From the NCBI GenBank assembly GCA_042408445.1, contig JBHORC010000039.1:74350-138349 (forward strand): a stretch of DNA of 64,000 nt, in the 5' to 3' direction. A program made the position numbers and the translations under genes. Positions 51,634 to 59,887 of this stretch are shown in pieces. How positions within the stretch are numbered: position 1 is the first letter of the stretch; every line of letters starts with the position of its first letter. The notes under the pieces are model-generated. The model worked only from the letters and a program-made list of their open reading frames with translations. It did no database searches and was not told where the DNA came from. Source of the DNA: CF-46 sp042408445. Lineage in GTDB: Bacteria; Chloroflexota; Limnocylindria; Limnocylindrales; CSP1-4.

Positions 51634-52293
51634 ATGAAGGTTCAAGGAATGGCCAGGGCCATGACCGGTCTGGCACTCGCAGGGATGGTGTTCGCCGCCT
51701 GCAGCGGCAATGGCGCCGCGACGAGCGCGCCGACGTCCGCCCCATCCGCAATGACCGAGCCGTCGGCGATGACCGAGCCGTCGGCGATGACGGAGCCGTC
51801 GGCGATGGCAGCCGGGCAGCCGTTCGGGCCCGCGTGCTCTGCCGTTCCGAGCAGTGGCGCCGGCAGCTTCTCGGGCATGGCCCAGGACCCGGTCGCGACC
51901 GCCGCCTCGAACAACCCCGTTCTCTCGACGCTCGTGACCGCCGTCACCGCGGCGAAGCTGGGCGACACGCTCAACACGAGCAAGGACATCACGGTCTTCG
52001 CGCCGACGAACGATGCCTTCGGGAAGCTCGACAAGGCCACCCTGGACAAGGCCATGGCCGATCCGTCCGGGCTCCTGACAACCGTCCTCACGTATCACGT
52101 CGTTGCCGGCCGGCTGACGCCGGACCAGCTCGCCGGAACCCACATGACCCTTCAGGGCAAGACCCTGTCGGTCGAGGGCAGCGGCGACAGCTTCACGGTC
52201 AACGGAACGGCGAAGATCGTCTGCGGCAACGTCCAGACGGCGAACGCCACGGTGTACATCATCGACGGCGTCCTGCTCCCGCCGGCGAACTGA
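51634..52293 (+). CDS. Fasciclin (FAS1) domain lipoprotein
   Basis: A 219-residue lipoprotein. The signal reads GLALAGMVFAAC with the lipobox Cys near residue 22, followed by a Ser/Thr/Ala linker that repeats MTEPSA three times. The FAS1 domain (about 85-219) has ITVFAPTNDAFGKL (H1 motif), YHVVAGRLTP (YH motif) and NATVYIIDGVLLPP (H2 motif). It is close in plan to mycobacterial MPT83/MPT70. ATG 51634 has AAGGAG nine bases upstream. It may bind or support the molybdoenzyme just upstream. A perfect hairpin follows its stop. Confidence 0.93.
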   Translation: MKVQGMARAMTGLALAGMVFAACSGNGAATSAPTSAPSAMTEPSAMTEPSAMTEPSAMAAGQPFGPACSAVPSSGAGSFSGMAQDPVATAASNNPVLSTLVTAVTAAKLGDTLNTSKDITVFAPTNDAFGKLDKATLDKAMADPSGLLTTVLTYHVVAGRLTPDQLAGTHMTLQGKTLSVEGSGDSFTVNGTAKIVCGNVQTANATVYIIDGVLLPPAN

Positions 52294-52330
52294 GCGAACG
52301 TCGACCACTCCGAACGGGACCACGTCCCGC

Positions 52331-52362
52331 GGCCGGATCGGACCAATCGGTCCGATCCGGCC
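52331..52362. terminator. Bidirectional terminator hairpin
   Basis: GGCCGGATCGGACC, loop AATC, GGTCCGATCCGGCC: a perfect 14-bp stem between two convergent genes (stops at 52293 and 52389). No T-run on either side, but the length and position support termination. Confidence 0.7.
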
Positions 52363-52388
52363 GATTCATGTCCTGGACGTCAACGGGA

Positions 52389-52679
52389 TCAGCCGGCGAC
52401 CGCGCTCCCGCTGATCGCGACCGTCATCACGAGGCCGCCGGCGACGAGCAGGCCGGCCGCGATCCCGACGACGAGGGCTGCCCAAGCGGGCCAGTTCACG
52501 GGGCCGAGCGTCTCCTCGGCGTGACCGTGGTCGCCGTGTCCATGGTCGTCGCCGTGGTCGCCGATTCCGTGTGCTTCACCCGGGATGTCCCCGGGGTGCT
52601 GCGCGGCGGGGCCGCCTACGTCCGCCCGAACAACGTCGTCGGGCGTGGGCTCGCGGTGCGTTTCGGTAGGACCGGTCAT
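52389..52679 (-). CDS. Small His-rich single-helix membrane protein
   Basis: A 96-residue protein I cannot assign to a family. Residues 36-55 are rich in His, Asp and Gly (HGIGDHGDDHGHGDHGHAEE), a likely metal-binding stretch, and residues 66-90 form one membrane helix. The ATG is at 52679 and it diverges from the MFS gene at 52748, sharing a 68-base promoter region. The His-rich stretch could hold nickel, cobalt or zinc; a link with the MFS permease is inference from position only. Confidence 0.65.
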   Translation of the reverse strand: MTGPTETHREPTPDDVVRADVGGPAAQHPGDIPGEAHGIGDHGDDHGHGDHGHAEETLGPVNWPAWAALVVGIAAGLLVAGGLVMTVAISGSAVAG

Positions 52680-52735
52680 CGTGGGCGCAATCCTCGGGCG
52701 AGTCGTCGGCGGGATTTTCGCACGTGCGGGACTCG

Positions 52736-52741
52736 TAGACT
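52736..52741 (+). promoter_or_regulatory. TANNNT -10-like element
   Basis: TAGACT ends six bases before the GTG start of the MFS gene at 52748. Confidence 0.5.
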
Positions 52742-52747
52742 CCGCGA

Positions 52748-54046
52748 GTGACCGCCGCCCCGACCGACCCCGCGATCGACGCCGGGCTCGTCGCCAGCCT
52801 GCGCGGCCTCGACCGCGACGGGCGCCTCCTGTTCCTCACCCGTGTCCTCCGGATGTTCGGCTACGGGTTCCTGGCGGTCGTCCTCGTCCTGTACCTCGCC
52901 GCTGTCGGGCTGGACGCGCCATCGATCGGGCTGCTGCTGACGCTCACCCTGCTCGGCGACACCGTGATCTCCCTCTGGCTCACGACCCACGCGGATCGGC
53001 TTGGCCGCCGTCGTGTGCTCATCGCTGGATCGCTGCTCATGGCCGTGGCCGGCATCGTCTTCGCCCTCACGAACTCAGTCCCGTTGTTGATCCTCGCCGC
53101 GACGATCGGGGTGATCAGCCCCACGGGCAACGAGGTCGGGCCGTTCCTCGCGGTGGAGCAGGCCGCACTCAGCCAGGCCACCCCGGACCGGCGCCGAACG
53201 CCCGTCTTTGCCTGGTACAACCTCGCCGGCTATGTCGCGACGGCCGTCGGCGCGCTCGCCGCGGGGATCGTGGGCCAGCTGCTGATTGCGGGCGGCGCGA
53301 CGGCCGCGGACGCCTACCGCGCGGTCGTCGTCGCGTATGCGGCCGTCGGCATCCTCATGGCAATCGTCTTCTGGCGCGTGGGGAGCGCGGTCGAGCTGCC
53401 GACGGCGACCGTGGCGCCGAACGACGGGATCGCCCGCCGGCTCGGGCTCGGCCGGTCGAAGGGGATCGTCGCCCGGCTGTCGGTCCTCTTCTCGCTCGAC
53501 GCGTTCGGCGGCGGCTTCATCCCCCAGAGCCTGATGGCGTACTGGTTCCACCTCCGATTCGGCGTCGACCCGGCGGTCCTCGGCGGGATCTTCTTCGCGG
53601 CGAACCTCCTGGCAGCGGTGTCGTCGCTGTCGGCGTCCCGGATCGCCTCCCGGATCGGCCTGATCAACACGATGGTCTTCACCCATCTGCCGTCGAACAT
53701 CCTGCTGATCCTCGTCCCGCTCATGCCGAACGTCGGGCTCGCGATCGCGGTGCTGCTGCTCCGGTTCAGCCTCAGCCAGATGGACGTGCCGACGCGCCAG
53801 TCGTACGTGATGGCCGTCGTCGACCCCGACGAGCGTTCGGCGGCGGCCGGGGTGACGGGCATCGCCCGGACGACGGGCGCGGCGCTGTCACCGGCGCTCT
53901 CGACCCCGTTGGTCGCGTCCGCGGGCCTGGCTTCGGTGCCGTTCTTCCTCGCCGGTGGGCTGAAGATCGTCTACGACCTGCTGCTGTACCGGGCGTTCAC
54001 GTCCGGCCGTGCTCCGGACGAGCGGGACCGAACGAGCCCCGCCTGA
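52748..54046 (+). CDS. MFS transporter
   Basis: A 432-residue permease with twelve predicted helices. The loop 2-3 signature reads THADRLGRRRVLIAGSLLM (D-R-x-G-R-R), the classic MFS motif A, and LRFSLSQMDVPTRQSYVMAV lies in the C-terminal half. The GTG start follows a -10-like element by six bases. It diverges from the His-rich membrane protein gene. The family cannot be narrowed from sequence alone; efflux is more likely than uptake for this type. Confidence 0.88.
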   Translation: MTAAPTDPAIDAGLVASLRGLDRDGRLLFLTRVLRMFGYGFLAVVLVLYLAAVGLDAPSIGLLLTLTLLGDTVISLWLTTHADRLGRRRVLIAGSLLMAVAGIVFALTNSVPLLILAATIGVISPTGNEVGPFLAVEQAALSQATPDRRRTPVFAWYNLAGYVATAVGALAAGIVGQLLIAGGATAADAYRAVVVAYAAVGILMAIVFWRVGSAVELPTATVAPNDGIARRLGLGRSKGIVARLSVLFSLDAFGGGFIPQSLMAYWFHLRFGVDPAVLGGIFFAANLLAAVSSLSASRIASRIGLINTMVFTHLPSNILLILVPLMPNVGLAIAVLLLRFSLSQMDVPTRQSYVMAVVDPDERSAAAGVTGIARTTGAALSPALSTPLVASAGLASVPFFLAGGLKIVYDLLLYRAFTSGRAPDERDRTSPA

Positions 54047-54068
54047 CCGGGCGGTCCGCGGCGGGCGG

Positions 54069-54728
54069 TCAGCTGGCCCGGCGCCGTCGGCCCGGCATCC
54101 CGAGCCGCCACCAGATGAACAGCGCGACCGCAGCGACGACGAGCACCGCGATCAGCAGGTCGAACGGCTGGAGCGCGTGCCGGATGTCCGCCCACCGTGA
54201 GCCGAGAACGGTGCCCGCGTAGACGAGCAGGATGGACCAGAGGAACGCGCCGGCGGTCGAGTAGGCGATGAACCGGCCGAGCGGCATCCGGGCGACGCCG
54301 GCCGGGAACGAGATGAACGTCCGGACGATCGGCAGGAGCCGGCTGAAGAACGCCGTCGCCGCGCCGTACCGGTCGAAGAAGTGCTCGGCGAGCTCGATCT
54401 CGTGCTGGCGGATCAGGAGATATCGACCCCAGCGTTCCAGGAACGGGCGGCCGCCCCACGCGCCGATCGCGTACGCGATCAGCGAGCCGAGCGTGTTCCC
54501 GATCGTCGCCGCGATCACGACGAGCCAGAACCCCCACGGCCCCTTCGTGAGCGGCTCGAGCTGACTCGGGTCGGAGACGAGAAACCCGGCATACGGGAGG
54601 ATCAGCTCCGACGGCAGCGGGATCATCGCCGACTCGATGCCCATGGCCAGCATCACGCCCAGGTACCCGACCGCGCCGTACAGCGAGTTCAGGAACGGGA
54701 TGACGATCTGGTCGATGAAGGCGAGCAC
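54069..54728 (-). CDS. DedA family membrane protein
   Basis: A 219-residue DedA/SNARE-associated-like protein, thought to be a lipid (undecaprenyl phosphate or phospholipid) scramblase or flippase. IPLPSELILPYAGFLV carries the conserved Glu of the first re-entrant loop and FFSRLLPIVRTFISFPAGVA the conserved Arg pair of the second. GTG start at 54728 and three C-terminal helices. It is divergent from hutH with 96 bases between, and convergent with the MFS gene (22 bases). Confidence 0.92.
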   Translation of the reverse strand: MLAFIDQIVIPFLNSLYGAVGYLGVMLAMGIESAMIPLPSELILPYAGFLVSDPSQLEPLTKGPWGFWLVVIAATIGNTLGSLIAYAIGAWGGRPFLERWGRYLLIRQHEIELAEHFFDRYGAATAFFSRLLPIVRTFISFPAGVARMPLGRFIAYSTAGAFLWSILLVYAGTVLGSRWADIRHALQPFDLLIAVLVVAAVALFIWWRLGMPGRRRRAS

Positions 54729-54800
54729 GGCGGCCTCGTCGTCGCGGAGTCAGGGTCGGCGTGGACGGCCGCCGTCGACTCGGGGCGGAACCCGGGCGGA

Positions 54801-54816
54801 GGATAGCCGACTATCC
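54801..54816. promoter_or_regulatory. Palindrome before hutH
   Basis: GGATAG, spacer CCGA, CTATCC: a 6-bp inverted repeat eight bases before the hutH GTG and overlapping its -10-like element. It could be an operator or a hairpin covering the start. Confidence 0.4.
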
Positions 54817-54817
54817 T
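54812..54817 (+). promoter_or_regulatory. TANNNT -10-like element of hutH
   Basis: TATCCT ends seven bases before the GTG at 54825. It overlaps the palindrome at 54801-54816, so a repressor there would block initiation. Confidence 0.5.
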
Positions 54818-54824
54818 GCCCATC

Positions 54825-56600
54825 GTGACCGAGACGAGGGGTGACGGGCAGGATGCAGGCGCGGCCAGTGGCGCCGACGCCGGCGGGGCCGCGCCGCGCG
54901 CCGAGGGGCGGTCGCCGATCCGCCTGACCGGGGCGGATCTCACCGTCGCCGACGTCGAGCTCGTCGCCCGCGGCGGGGGTCGTGCCGTCCTGGACGACGA
55001 CGCGCGGGCACGGATGCAGGAGTCCCGCGACCTCATCGACGCGCTCGTCGCCCGTGGCGAGGTCGTCTACGGCGTGACGACCGGGTTCGGGGCCCTCGCC
55101 ACGCGGTTCATCGACCCCGCGGATGCGTCCCGCCTCCAGGAGAACCTCCTGATGAGCCACGCGGCGGGCGTCGGCGAGCCGCTGCCGCGCGACATCGTGC
55201 GGGCGATGCTTCTCCTCCGCGCGAACACGCTGGCCCTCGGGCACAGCGGCTGTCGCCCGCTCCTCGTCGATCGGCTCCTCGCGTTCCTCGAGCAAGGGAT
55301 CCACCCGGTCGTGCCGTCCCAGGGCTCCGTCGGCGCATCCGGGGACCTCGCGCCGCTCGCCCATCTCGCGCTGCCGCTGATCGGCCGCGGTCAGGTGGAG
55401 CTGAACGGCAACGTCGTCCCCGCGCTCGTCGCGCTCCGCGAGGTCGGCCTCGAGCCGCTGACGCTCGGTGCCAAGGAGGGCCTTGCCCTTCTGAACGGCA
55501 CGCAGCTGATGACGGCGCTCGGTGCGCTCCTGCTCGCGGACGCGGATCGGCTCGTCCGCTCGGCGAGCGTCGCCGCAGCGGTGTCCGTGGAGGCGCTCCT
55601 CGGCACGGACGTCGCATTCGCCGCTGCGTATCAGCTCGCCCGGCCGCATCCGGGCCAGATCGCGGTCGCCGGCGAGATGCGGCACCTGCTGCGCGACTCG
55701 GGCTTCCAGTCGGCCCACCGATCGACCGCTCACAAGGTCCAGGATCCGTACTCGCTTCGGTGCATCCCGCAGGTCCACGGCGCCGTCCGCGATGCCCTGG
55801 ACTACCTCCGCCGCGTCCTCGACATCGAGATGAACAGCGCGACCGACAACCCGCTCGTCTTTCCCGAGGGCGGTGTGGCTGCCGAGGATGCGCTCGCGAC
55901 GGGCGGTGGCCGGGTGATCAGCGGCGGCAACTTCCACGGCGAGCCGATTGCCCTCGCCCTCGACTTCGCCAAGATCGCCCTGGCCGAGCTCGGCTCGATC
56001 AGTGAGCGCCGGACGGCGCTCCTCGTCGATCCGCGGCTGAACGGCGGGCTGTCCGCGTTCCTCGCGGCGGACAGCGGCCTGAACAGCGGGCTGATGATCG
56101 TCCAGTACACGGCCGCCAGCCTTGCGTCCGAGAACAAGGTCCTCGCCCACCCTGCGTCCGTGGATTCGATCCCGACGAGCGCCAACCAGGAGGACCACGT
56201 CTCGATGGGGCCGATCGCCGGACGGCACGCTCGTCGCGTTCTCGAGCATGTCGAGCGGATCGTGGCGATCGAGCTCCTCGTCGCCGGCGAGGCGCTCGAC
56301 CAGCGCCGCCGGCTCCTCGCCGACGCTGCCGATGAGGCTGCCGCGGCGGTCGCCGGGGCCGGCGAGCGCGGCGGTGCACGCGACGCCCCGGTCGCCGATC
56401 CAGGGGTCGTTCGACCCCCGCAGCCCGGAGCCGGTGTCGCCGACGCGCACGCCCGACTGCGGAGCGTCGTCGCGCCCCTCGCCGGCGACCGCGAGCCCGG
56501 TCCGGACCTGGCGGCCGCGACCCGGCTCGTTCATTCCGGCGCCCTCGTCGACCTCGTCCAGGGCCTTGGCGAGGACCATCCGGCCGAGCTTCGGCCGTGA
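54825..56600 (+). CDS. hutH: Histidine ammonia-lyase
   Basis: A 591-residue enzyme converting histidine to urocanate and ammonia. The MIO cofactor triad Ala-Ser-Gly lies at 171-173 in GSVGASGDLAPLAH, the active-site Tyr82 in VYGVTTGFGAL, and ENKVLAHPASVDSIPTSANQ and QEDHVSMGP are the usual later motifs. The N-terminal 30 and C-terminal ~80 residues are longer than in standard HutH (about 510), both Ala/Gly-rich. GTG 54825 follows a -10-like hexamer. The next gene starts at a GTG overlapping this stop, so the acetyltransferase is in the same unit. Confidence 0.95.
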   Translation: MTETRGDGQDAGAASGADAGGAAPRAEGRSPIRLTGADLTVADVELVARGGGRAVLDDDARARMQESRDLIDALVARGEVVYGVTTGFGALATRFIDPADASRLQENLLMSHAAGVGEPLPRDIVRAMLLLRANTLALGHSGCRPLLVDRLLAFLEQGIHPVVPSQGSVGASGDLAPLAHLALPLIGRGQVELNGNVVPALVALREVGLEPLTLGAKEGLALLNGTQLMTALGALLLADADRLVRSASVAAAVSVEALLGTDVAFAAAYQLARPHPGQIAVAGEMRHLLRDSGFQSAHRSTAHKVQDPYSLRCIPQVHGAVRDALDYLRRVLDIEMNSATDNPLVFPEGGVAAEDALATGGGRVISGGNFHGEPIALALDFAKIALAELGSISERRTALLVDPRLNGGLSAFLAADSGLNSGLMIVQYTAASLASENKVLAHPASVDSIPTSANQEDHVSMGPIAGRHARRVLEHVERIVAIELLVAGEALDQRRRLLADAADEAAAAVAGAGERGGARDAPVADPGVVRPPQPGAGVADAHARLRSVVAPLAGDREPGPDLAAATRLVHSGALVDLVQGLGEDHPAELRP

Positions 56601-57373
56601 CGGTCGTTCGAATTGTCGATGTGACCGACGAGCCGTCGTTCCGCCTGATCCTGCCCTGCGCCGACCCCGGCTTCGACCACCGGAGCTGCGACTACTGGGA
56701 GGATGCGGACCGAGGCTCGAAGGCGGCGCGGCTCTCGTGGCTGGAGGCGTCCGCGCCGGCTCCGGCGGCGGTTCGCTCCGGCGCGGCCGACAACCCGTTC
56801 GCCCCGCCGTCGAGGGAACCGGCGTTCAACCCCTTCGCCCCCACGGATCGATCGTCGCGGCCGGCCTTCAACCCGTTCGGCGACGAGGACGAGGAGCCCG
56901 CCGCGAACCCGTTCGCGCCAGCGCCACGAGCGAAGCTGGCGGTCGATCCGTCCGGGCCGCGGAAGCTCGCGCTCCTCGCCCGTGGCCTCGCGGTCTTCGG
57001 CAGCTACGCGAAGGTGCTGCTCGTCGACGAGCAAGCGGTCGCCTACACCCAGTTCGGGCCGCTGTCCGCGTATCCGCGCGCGCAACGGCTTCGCGATCTC
57101 TACCCACAGCTCCCCGAGGCGCCACTTCCAGCGGTGATCACCTGCATCGCGTCGACGGCGGAAGCTCGGCACGAGGGACACGCGCGAGCGCTGGTCGCTG
57201 CGGTTTGCGACGACCTCGCCGCCCGCGGCTTCGCGGCGGTCGAGGCGTATCCGGAGCGCGACGTCCGACCGGACTCCACGAGCGCGGCGACGCCGGAGTT
57301 CTGGCTCACGGTCGGCTTCGCGGTGGCCGTCGATGACGAGCGCTTTCCCGTGGTCCGGAAGGAGCTGGGCTGA
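56597..57373 (+). CDS. GNAT-like acetyltransferase with NPF-repeat insert
   Basis: A 258-residue protein. The N-terminal part (LILPCADPGFDHRSCDYWED) and C-terminal part (ITCIASTAEARHEGHARALVAAVCDDLAARGF) together form a GNAT-like fold, with AEARHEGHARAL as the acetyl-CoA loop. Between them, residues 60-115 are a disordered linker with four NPF tripeptides (DNPFAP, FNPFAP, FNPFGD, ANPFAP). It is coupled to hutH by a 4-base overlap. A role in histidine breakdown is not known; it may acetylate a related metabolite or protein. Confidence 0.75.
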   Translation: MTVVRIVDVTDEPSFRLILPCADPGFDHRSCDYWEDADRGSKAARLSWLEASAPAPAAVRSGAADNPFAPPSREPAFNPFAPTDRSSRPAFNPFGDEDEEPAANPFAPAPRAKLAVDPSGPRKLALLARGLAVFGSYAKVLLVDEQAVAYTQFGPLSAYPRAQRLRDLYPQLPEAPLPAVITCIASTAEARHEGHARALVAAVCDDLAARGFAAVEAYPERDVRPDSTSAATPEFWLTVGFAVAVDDERFPVVRKELG

Positions 57374-57423
57374 GGGCGGGGGCGCTGCTCCGCGGGCGCC
57401 GGTCGTCGCGCCGCCGATGCGGG

Positions 57424-58104
57424 TTGCGGCGCCTCTGGCGGATCGCCGCGGGCACGGCCGCCGTCGCGCTCCTCCTCGCGGCGTGCGGCTCGCCGGCCCC
57501 GTCGTCGCCGGTTCCCTCCGGTGGCGCGATTCCGTCGCCGCTGACCGAACCTCCCACCGCGACCGGATCCGCGCCCGCGACCGCGTCGCCGCACACGTCG
57601 CCCACCGCCAGCCCGGGCGCGGCGTCCGGCGTCCCGTCGTCCTCGGGCACTGCCACAGACCCGTCCCTGCTCGACCTCATCCCGGCCGCGGCCGCGGGAC
57701 TGACGCTCACGTTCGATCCGGACACGACGGCGACCGTCGCGGCGGATCCGGGACTCGCCGGTGACGCGGCGGCGGTCGCCACGGGACTGGCGACGCCGGC
57801 CGGTCAGGCGACGCCAAACGAGTTCGTGATCGTCAACGTCGTCCGCCTCCGGGACCCGTCGCGGGGCGACGAATGGTTCCGGTCGTGGCGCGACTCCTAC
57901 GACCAGGCGGCGTGCGAACGGGCGGGCGGCGTCGTCCGCCATGCCGAGTCGCAGGCCGGCAATCGGACCGTGTTCATCGGCTCGTGCGCGCAGGGCGTGT
58001 TCACCTACCACGTCCGGATCGGCGGCGGCGGGATCGTCCTGTCGATGACCTCGATCGGCCCGGGGCGGCTCGGCCAGCGGCTGATCGACAACCTGCCGGC
58101 GTGA
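57424..58104 (+). CDS. Lipoprotein of unknown function
   Basis: A 226-residue predicted lipoprotein from TTG 57424; signal RIAAGTAAVALLLAAC with Cys at residue 21, then a Ser/Pro/Thr-rich linker to about 75, then a soluble domain with LTFDPDTTATVAADPG, VRLRDPSRGDEWFRSWRDSY and VIGSCAQGVF-like strands near the end (FIGSCAQGVFTYHVRIGGGG). The start codon is unusual but precedes the signal directly. It lies between hutH/GNAT and hutU on the same strand; surface binding of histidine or a related compound is only a guess. Confidence 0.72.
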   Translation: MRRLWRIAAGTAAVALLLAACGSPAPSSPVPSGGAIPSPLTEPPTATGSAPATASPHTSPTASPGAASGVPSSSGTATDPSLLDLIPAAAAGLTLTFDPDTTATVAADPGLAGDAAAVATGLATPAGQATPNEFVIVNVVRLRDPSRGDEWFRSWRDSYDQAACERAGGVVRHAESQAGNRTVFIGSCAQGVFTYHVRIGGGGIVLSMTSIGPGRLGQRLIDNLPA

Positions 58105-58156
58105 CGCTCGTGCCGATTCCGCGCCGGGCAACGAATCGCCGCCGACCGGCGCTCGC

Positions 58157-58162
58157 TACGAT
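58157..58162 (+). promoter_or_regulatory. TANNNT -10-like element of hutU
   Basis: TACGAT ends six bases before the ATG at 58169, with no Shine-Dalgarno sequence in the gap. Confidence 0.5.
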
Positions 58163-58168
58163 CCGGAC

Positions 58169-59854
58169 ATGACGACCTTCTCCTCCGATCGAGCTGTTAG
58201 CGGTCCCCGCCTCGTCCGCGCCCCGCACGGCACGGAGCTGACCTGCCGCGGCTGGCAGCAGGAAGCCGCGCTGCGGATGTTGATGAACAACCTCGACCCG
58301 GAGGTGGCCGAGAACCCCGACGCGCTCGTCGTCTACGGCGGCACCGGGCGCGCGGCCCGGAGCTGGGAGGCATTCGACGCGATCGTCCGCGAGCTGCGCG
58401 CGCTCGCCGATGACGAGACGCTCCTGATCCAGTCCGGCAAGCCGGTTGCCGTGTTCCGGACGCACGAGTGGGCGCCGCGCGTCCTGATCGCGAACTCGAA
58501 TCTGGTCGGGAGGTGGGCGACGTGGGACGTCTTCCGGGACCTCGAGCGCCGCGGCCTGATGATGTACGGCCAGATGACGGCGGGCTCCTGGATCTACATC
58601 GGGACCCAGGGGATCCTCCAGGGCACCTACGAGACATTTGCCGAGCTGGCTCGCCAGCACTTCGGCGGCACCCTGGCCGGTCGAGTCGTGCTCACGGCGG
58701 GGCTCGGCGGCATGGGCGGCGCGCAGCCGCTCGCAGTGACGATGAACGACGGGGTCTGCCTCGCGATCGAGGTCGACGAATCGCGCGCCCGACGGCGCCT
58801 GGACATCGGCTACGTCGACCGGCTGAGCGTCGACCCCGCCGAGGCGCTCGGTTGGGCGCGTGACGCGGCCGCGGCCGGCCGCGCCGAGTCCATCGCCCTC
58901 GTCGGGAACGCCGCGGAGATCGAACCGGCGTGGGCCCGGGCCGGCGAGCGGTTCGATGTCGTCACGGATCAGACCTCCGCCCACGACGCGCTTGTCGGGT
59001 ACGTGCCCGCCGAGATCTCCCTCGCCGATGCCGAGATCCTGCGGAGGACCCAGCCGGACGAGTACGTCCGCCGCTCGATGGCCGCGATGGCCGACCACGT
59101 CCGCGCGATGCTCGCGTTCAAGGCAGCAGGCTCGGTCGTGTTCGACTACGGCAACAACCTCCGGGCCCAGGCGCGCGAGGCGGGCGTGGAGAACGCCTTC
59201 GACTATCCCGGCTTCGTGCCCGCGTTCGTTCGCCCGCTGTTCTGCGAGGGCCGCGGCCCGTTCCGGTGGGCGGCGCTCAGCGGCGACCCGGCGGACATCG
59301 CTCGGACGGACGAGGCGATCCTGGAGCTGTTCCCCGAGGACGCCGGTCTGCGGCGCTGGCTGACGATGGCGAAGGCGAAGGTGCCGTTCCAGGGCCTGCC
59401 GGCCCGGATCTGCTGGCTCGGCTACGGCGAGCGGGCGAAGGCCGGGCTGGCGTTCAACGAGCTGGTCCGTACCGGCGCCGTGAGCGCTCCGATCGTGATC
59501 GGCCGGGACCACCTCGACGCCGGGTCCGTCGCGTCGCCGAACCGCGAGACGGAGTCGATGGCCGATGGCTCCGACGCGGTCGCCGACTGGCCGCTCCTCA
59601 ACGCCCTCGTCAACACCGCGGCCGGGGCGACCTGGGTCTCGATCCATCACGGCGGCGGCGTCGGGATCGGCTTCAGCCAGCACGCGGGGATGGTCGTGGT
59701 CGCCGATGGCACCGAGCTGGCGGCGCAGAAGCTGGACCGCGTCCTCACGACCGATCCGGGGATGGGCGTCGTCCGCCACGTGGACGCGGGCTACGACCGG
59801 GCGATCGAGGTCGCCCGCGAGCGCGGCGTTCGGGTCCCGATGCTCGACCGCTGA
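58169..59854 (+). CDS. hutU: Urocanate hydratase
   Basis: A 561-residue NAD-dependent urocanase of normal length, turning urocanate into imidazolonepropionate. The Rossmann loop TAGLGGMGGAQPLAVTMN, NSNLVGRWATWDVF, MYGQMTAGSWIYIGTQGI and the Cys-containing PLFCEGRGPFRWAALSG are intact, as is VSIHHGGGVGIGFSQHAG near the end. ATG 58169 follows a -10-like element at six bases, so it may be transcribed separately from hutH. The opposing MFS gene separates it from ftcD and hutI. Confidence 0.97.
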   Translation: MTTFSSDRAVSGPRLVRAPHGTELTCRGWQQEAALRMLMNNLDPEVAENPDALVVYGGTGRAARSWEAFDAIVRELRALADDETLLIQSGKPVAVFRTHEWAPRVLIANSNLVGRWATWDVFRDLERRGLMMYGQMTAGSWIYIGTQGILQGTYETFAELARQHFGGTLAGRVVLTAGLGGMGGAQPLAVTMNDGVCLAIEVDESRARRRLDIGYVDRLSVDPAEALGWARDAAAAGRAESIALVGNAAEIEPAWARAGERFDVVTDQTSAHDALVGYVPAEISLADAEILRRTQPDEYVRRSMAAMADHVRAMLAFKAAGSVVFDYGNNLRAQAREAGVENAFDYPGFVPAFVRPLFCEGRGPFRWAALSGDPADIARTDEAILELFPEDAGLRRWLTMAKAKVPFQGLPARICWLGYGERAKAGLAFNELVRTGAVSAPIVIGRDHLDAGSVASPNRETESMADGSDAVADWPLLNALVNTAAGATWVSIHHGGGVGIGFSQHAGMVVVADGTELAAQKLDRVLTTDPGMGVVRHVDAGYDRAIEVARERGVRVPMLDR

Positions 59855-59887
59855 TGCGGAGGCGATCGGCGGCGAACGGGCCGGGCG

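Noticed and set aside
51750..51810. A repeat array or mobile element in the fasciclin gene
   Set aside because: The repeats encode a short MTEPSA linker in frame and lie behind a lipoprotein signal; they are a protein linker, not a DNA element.
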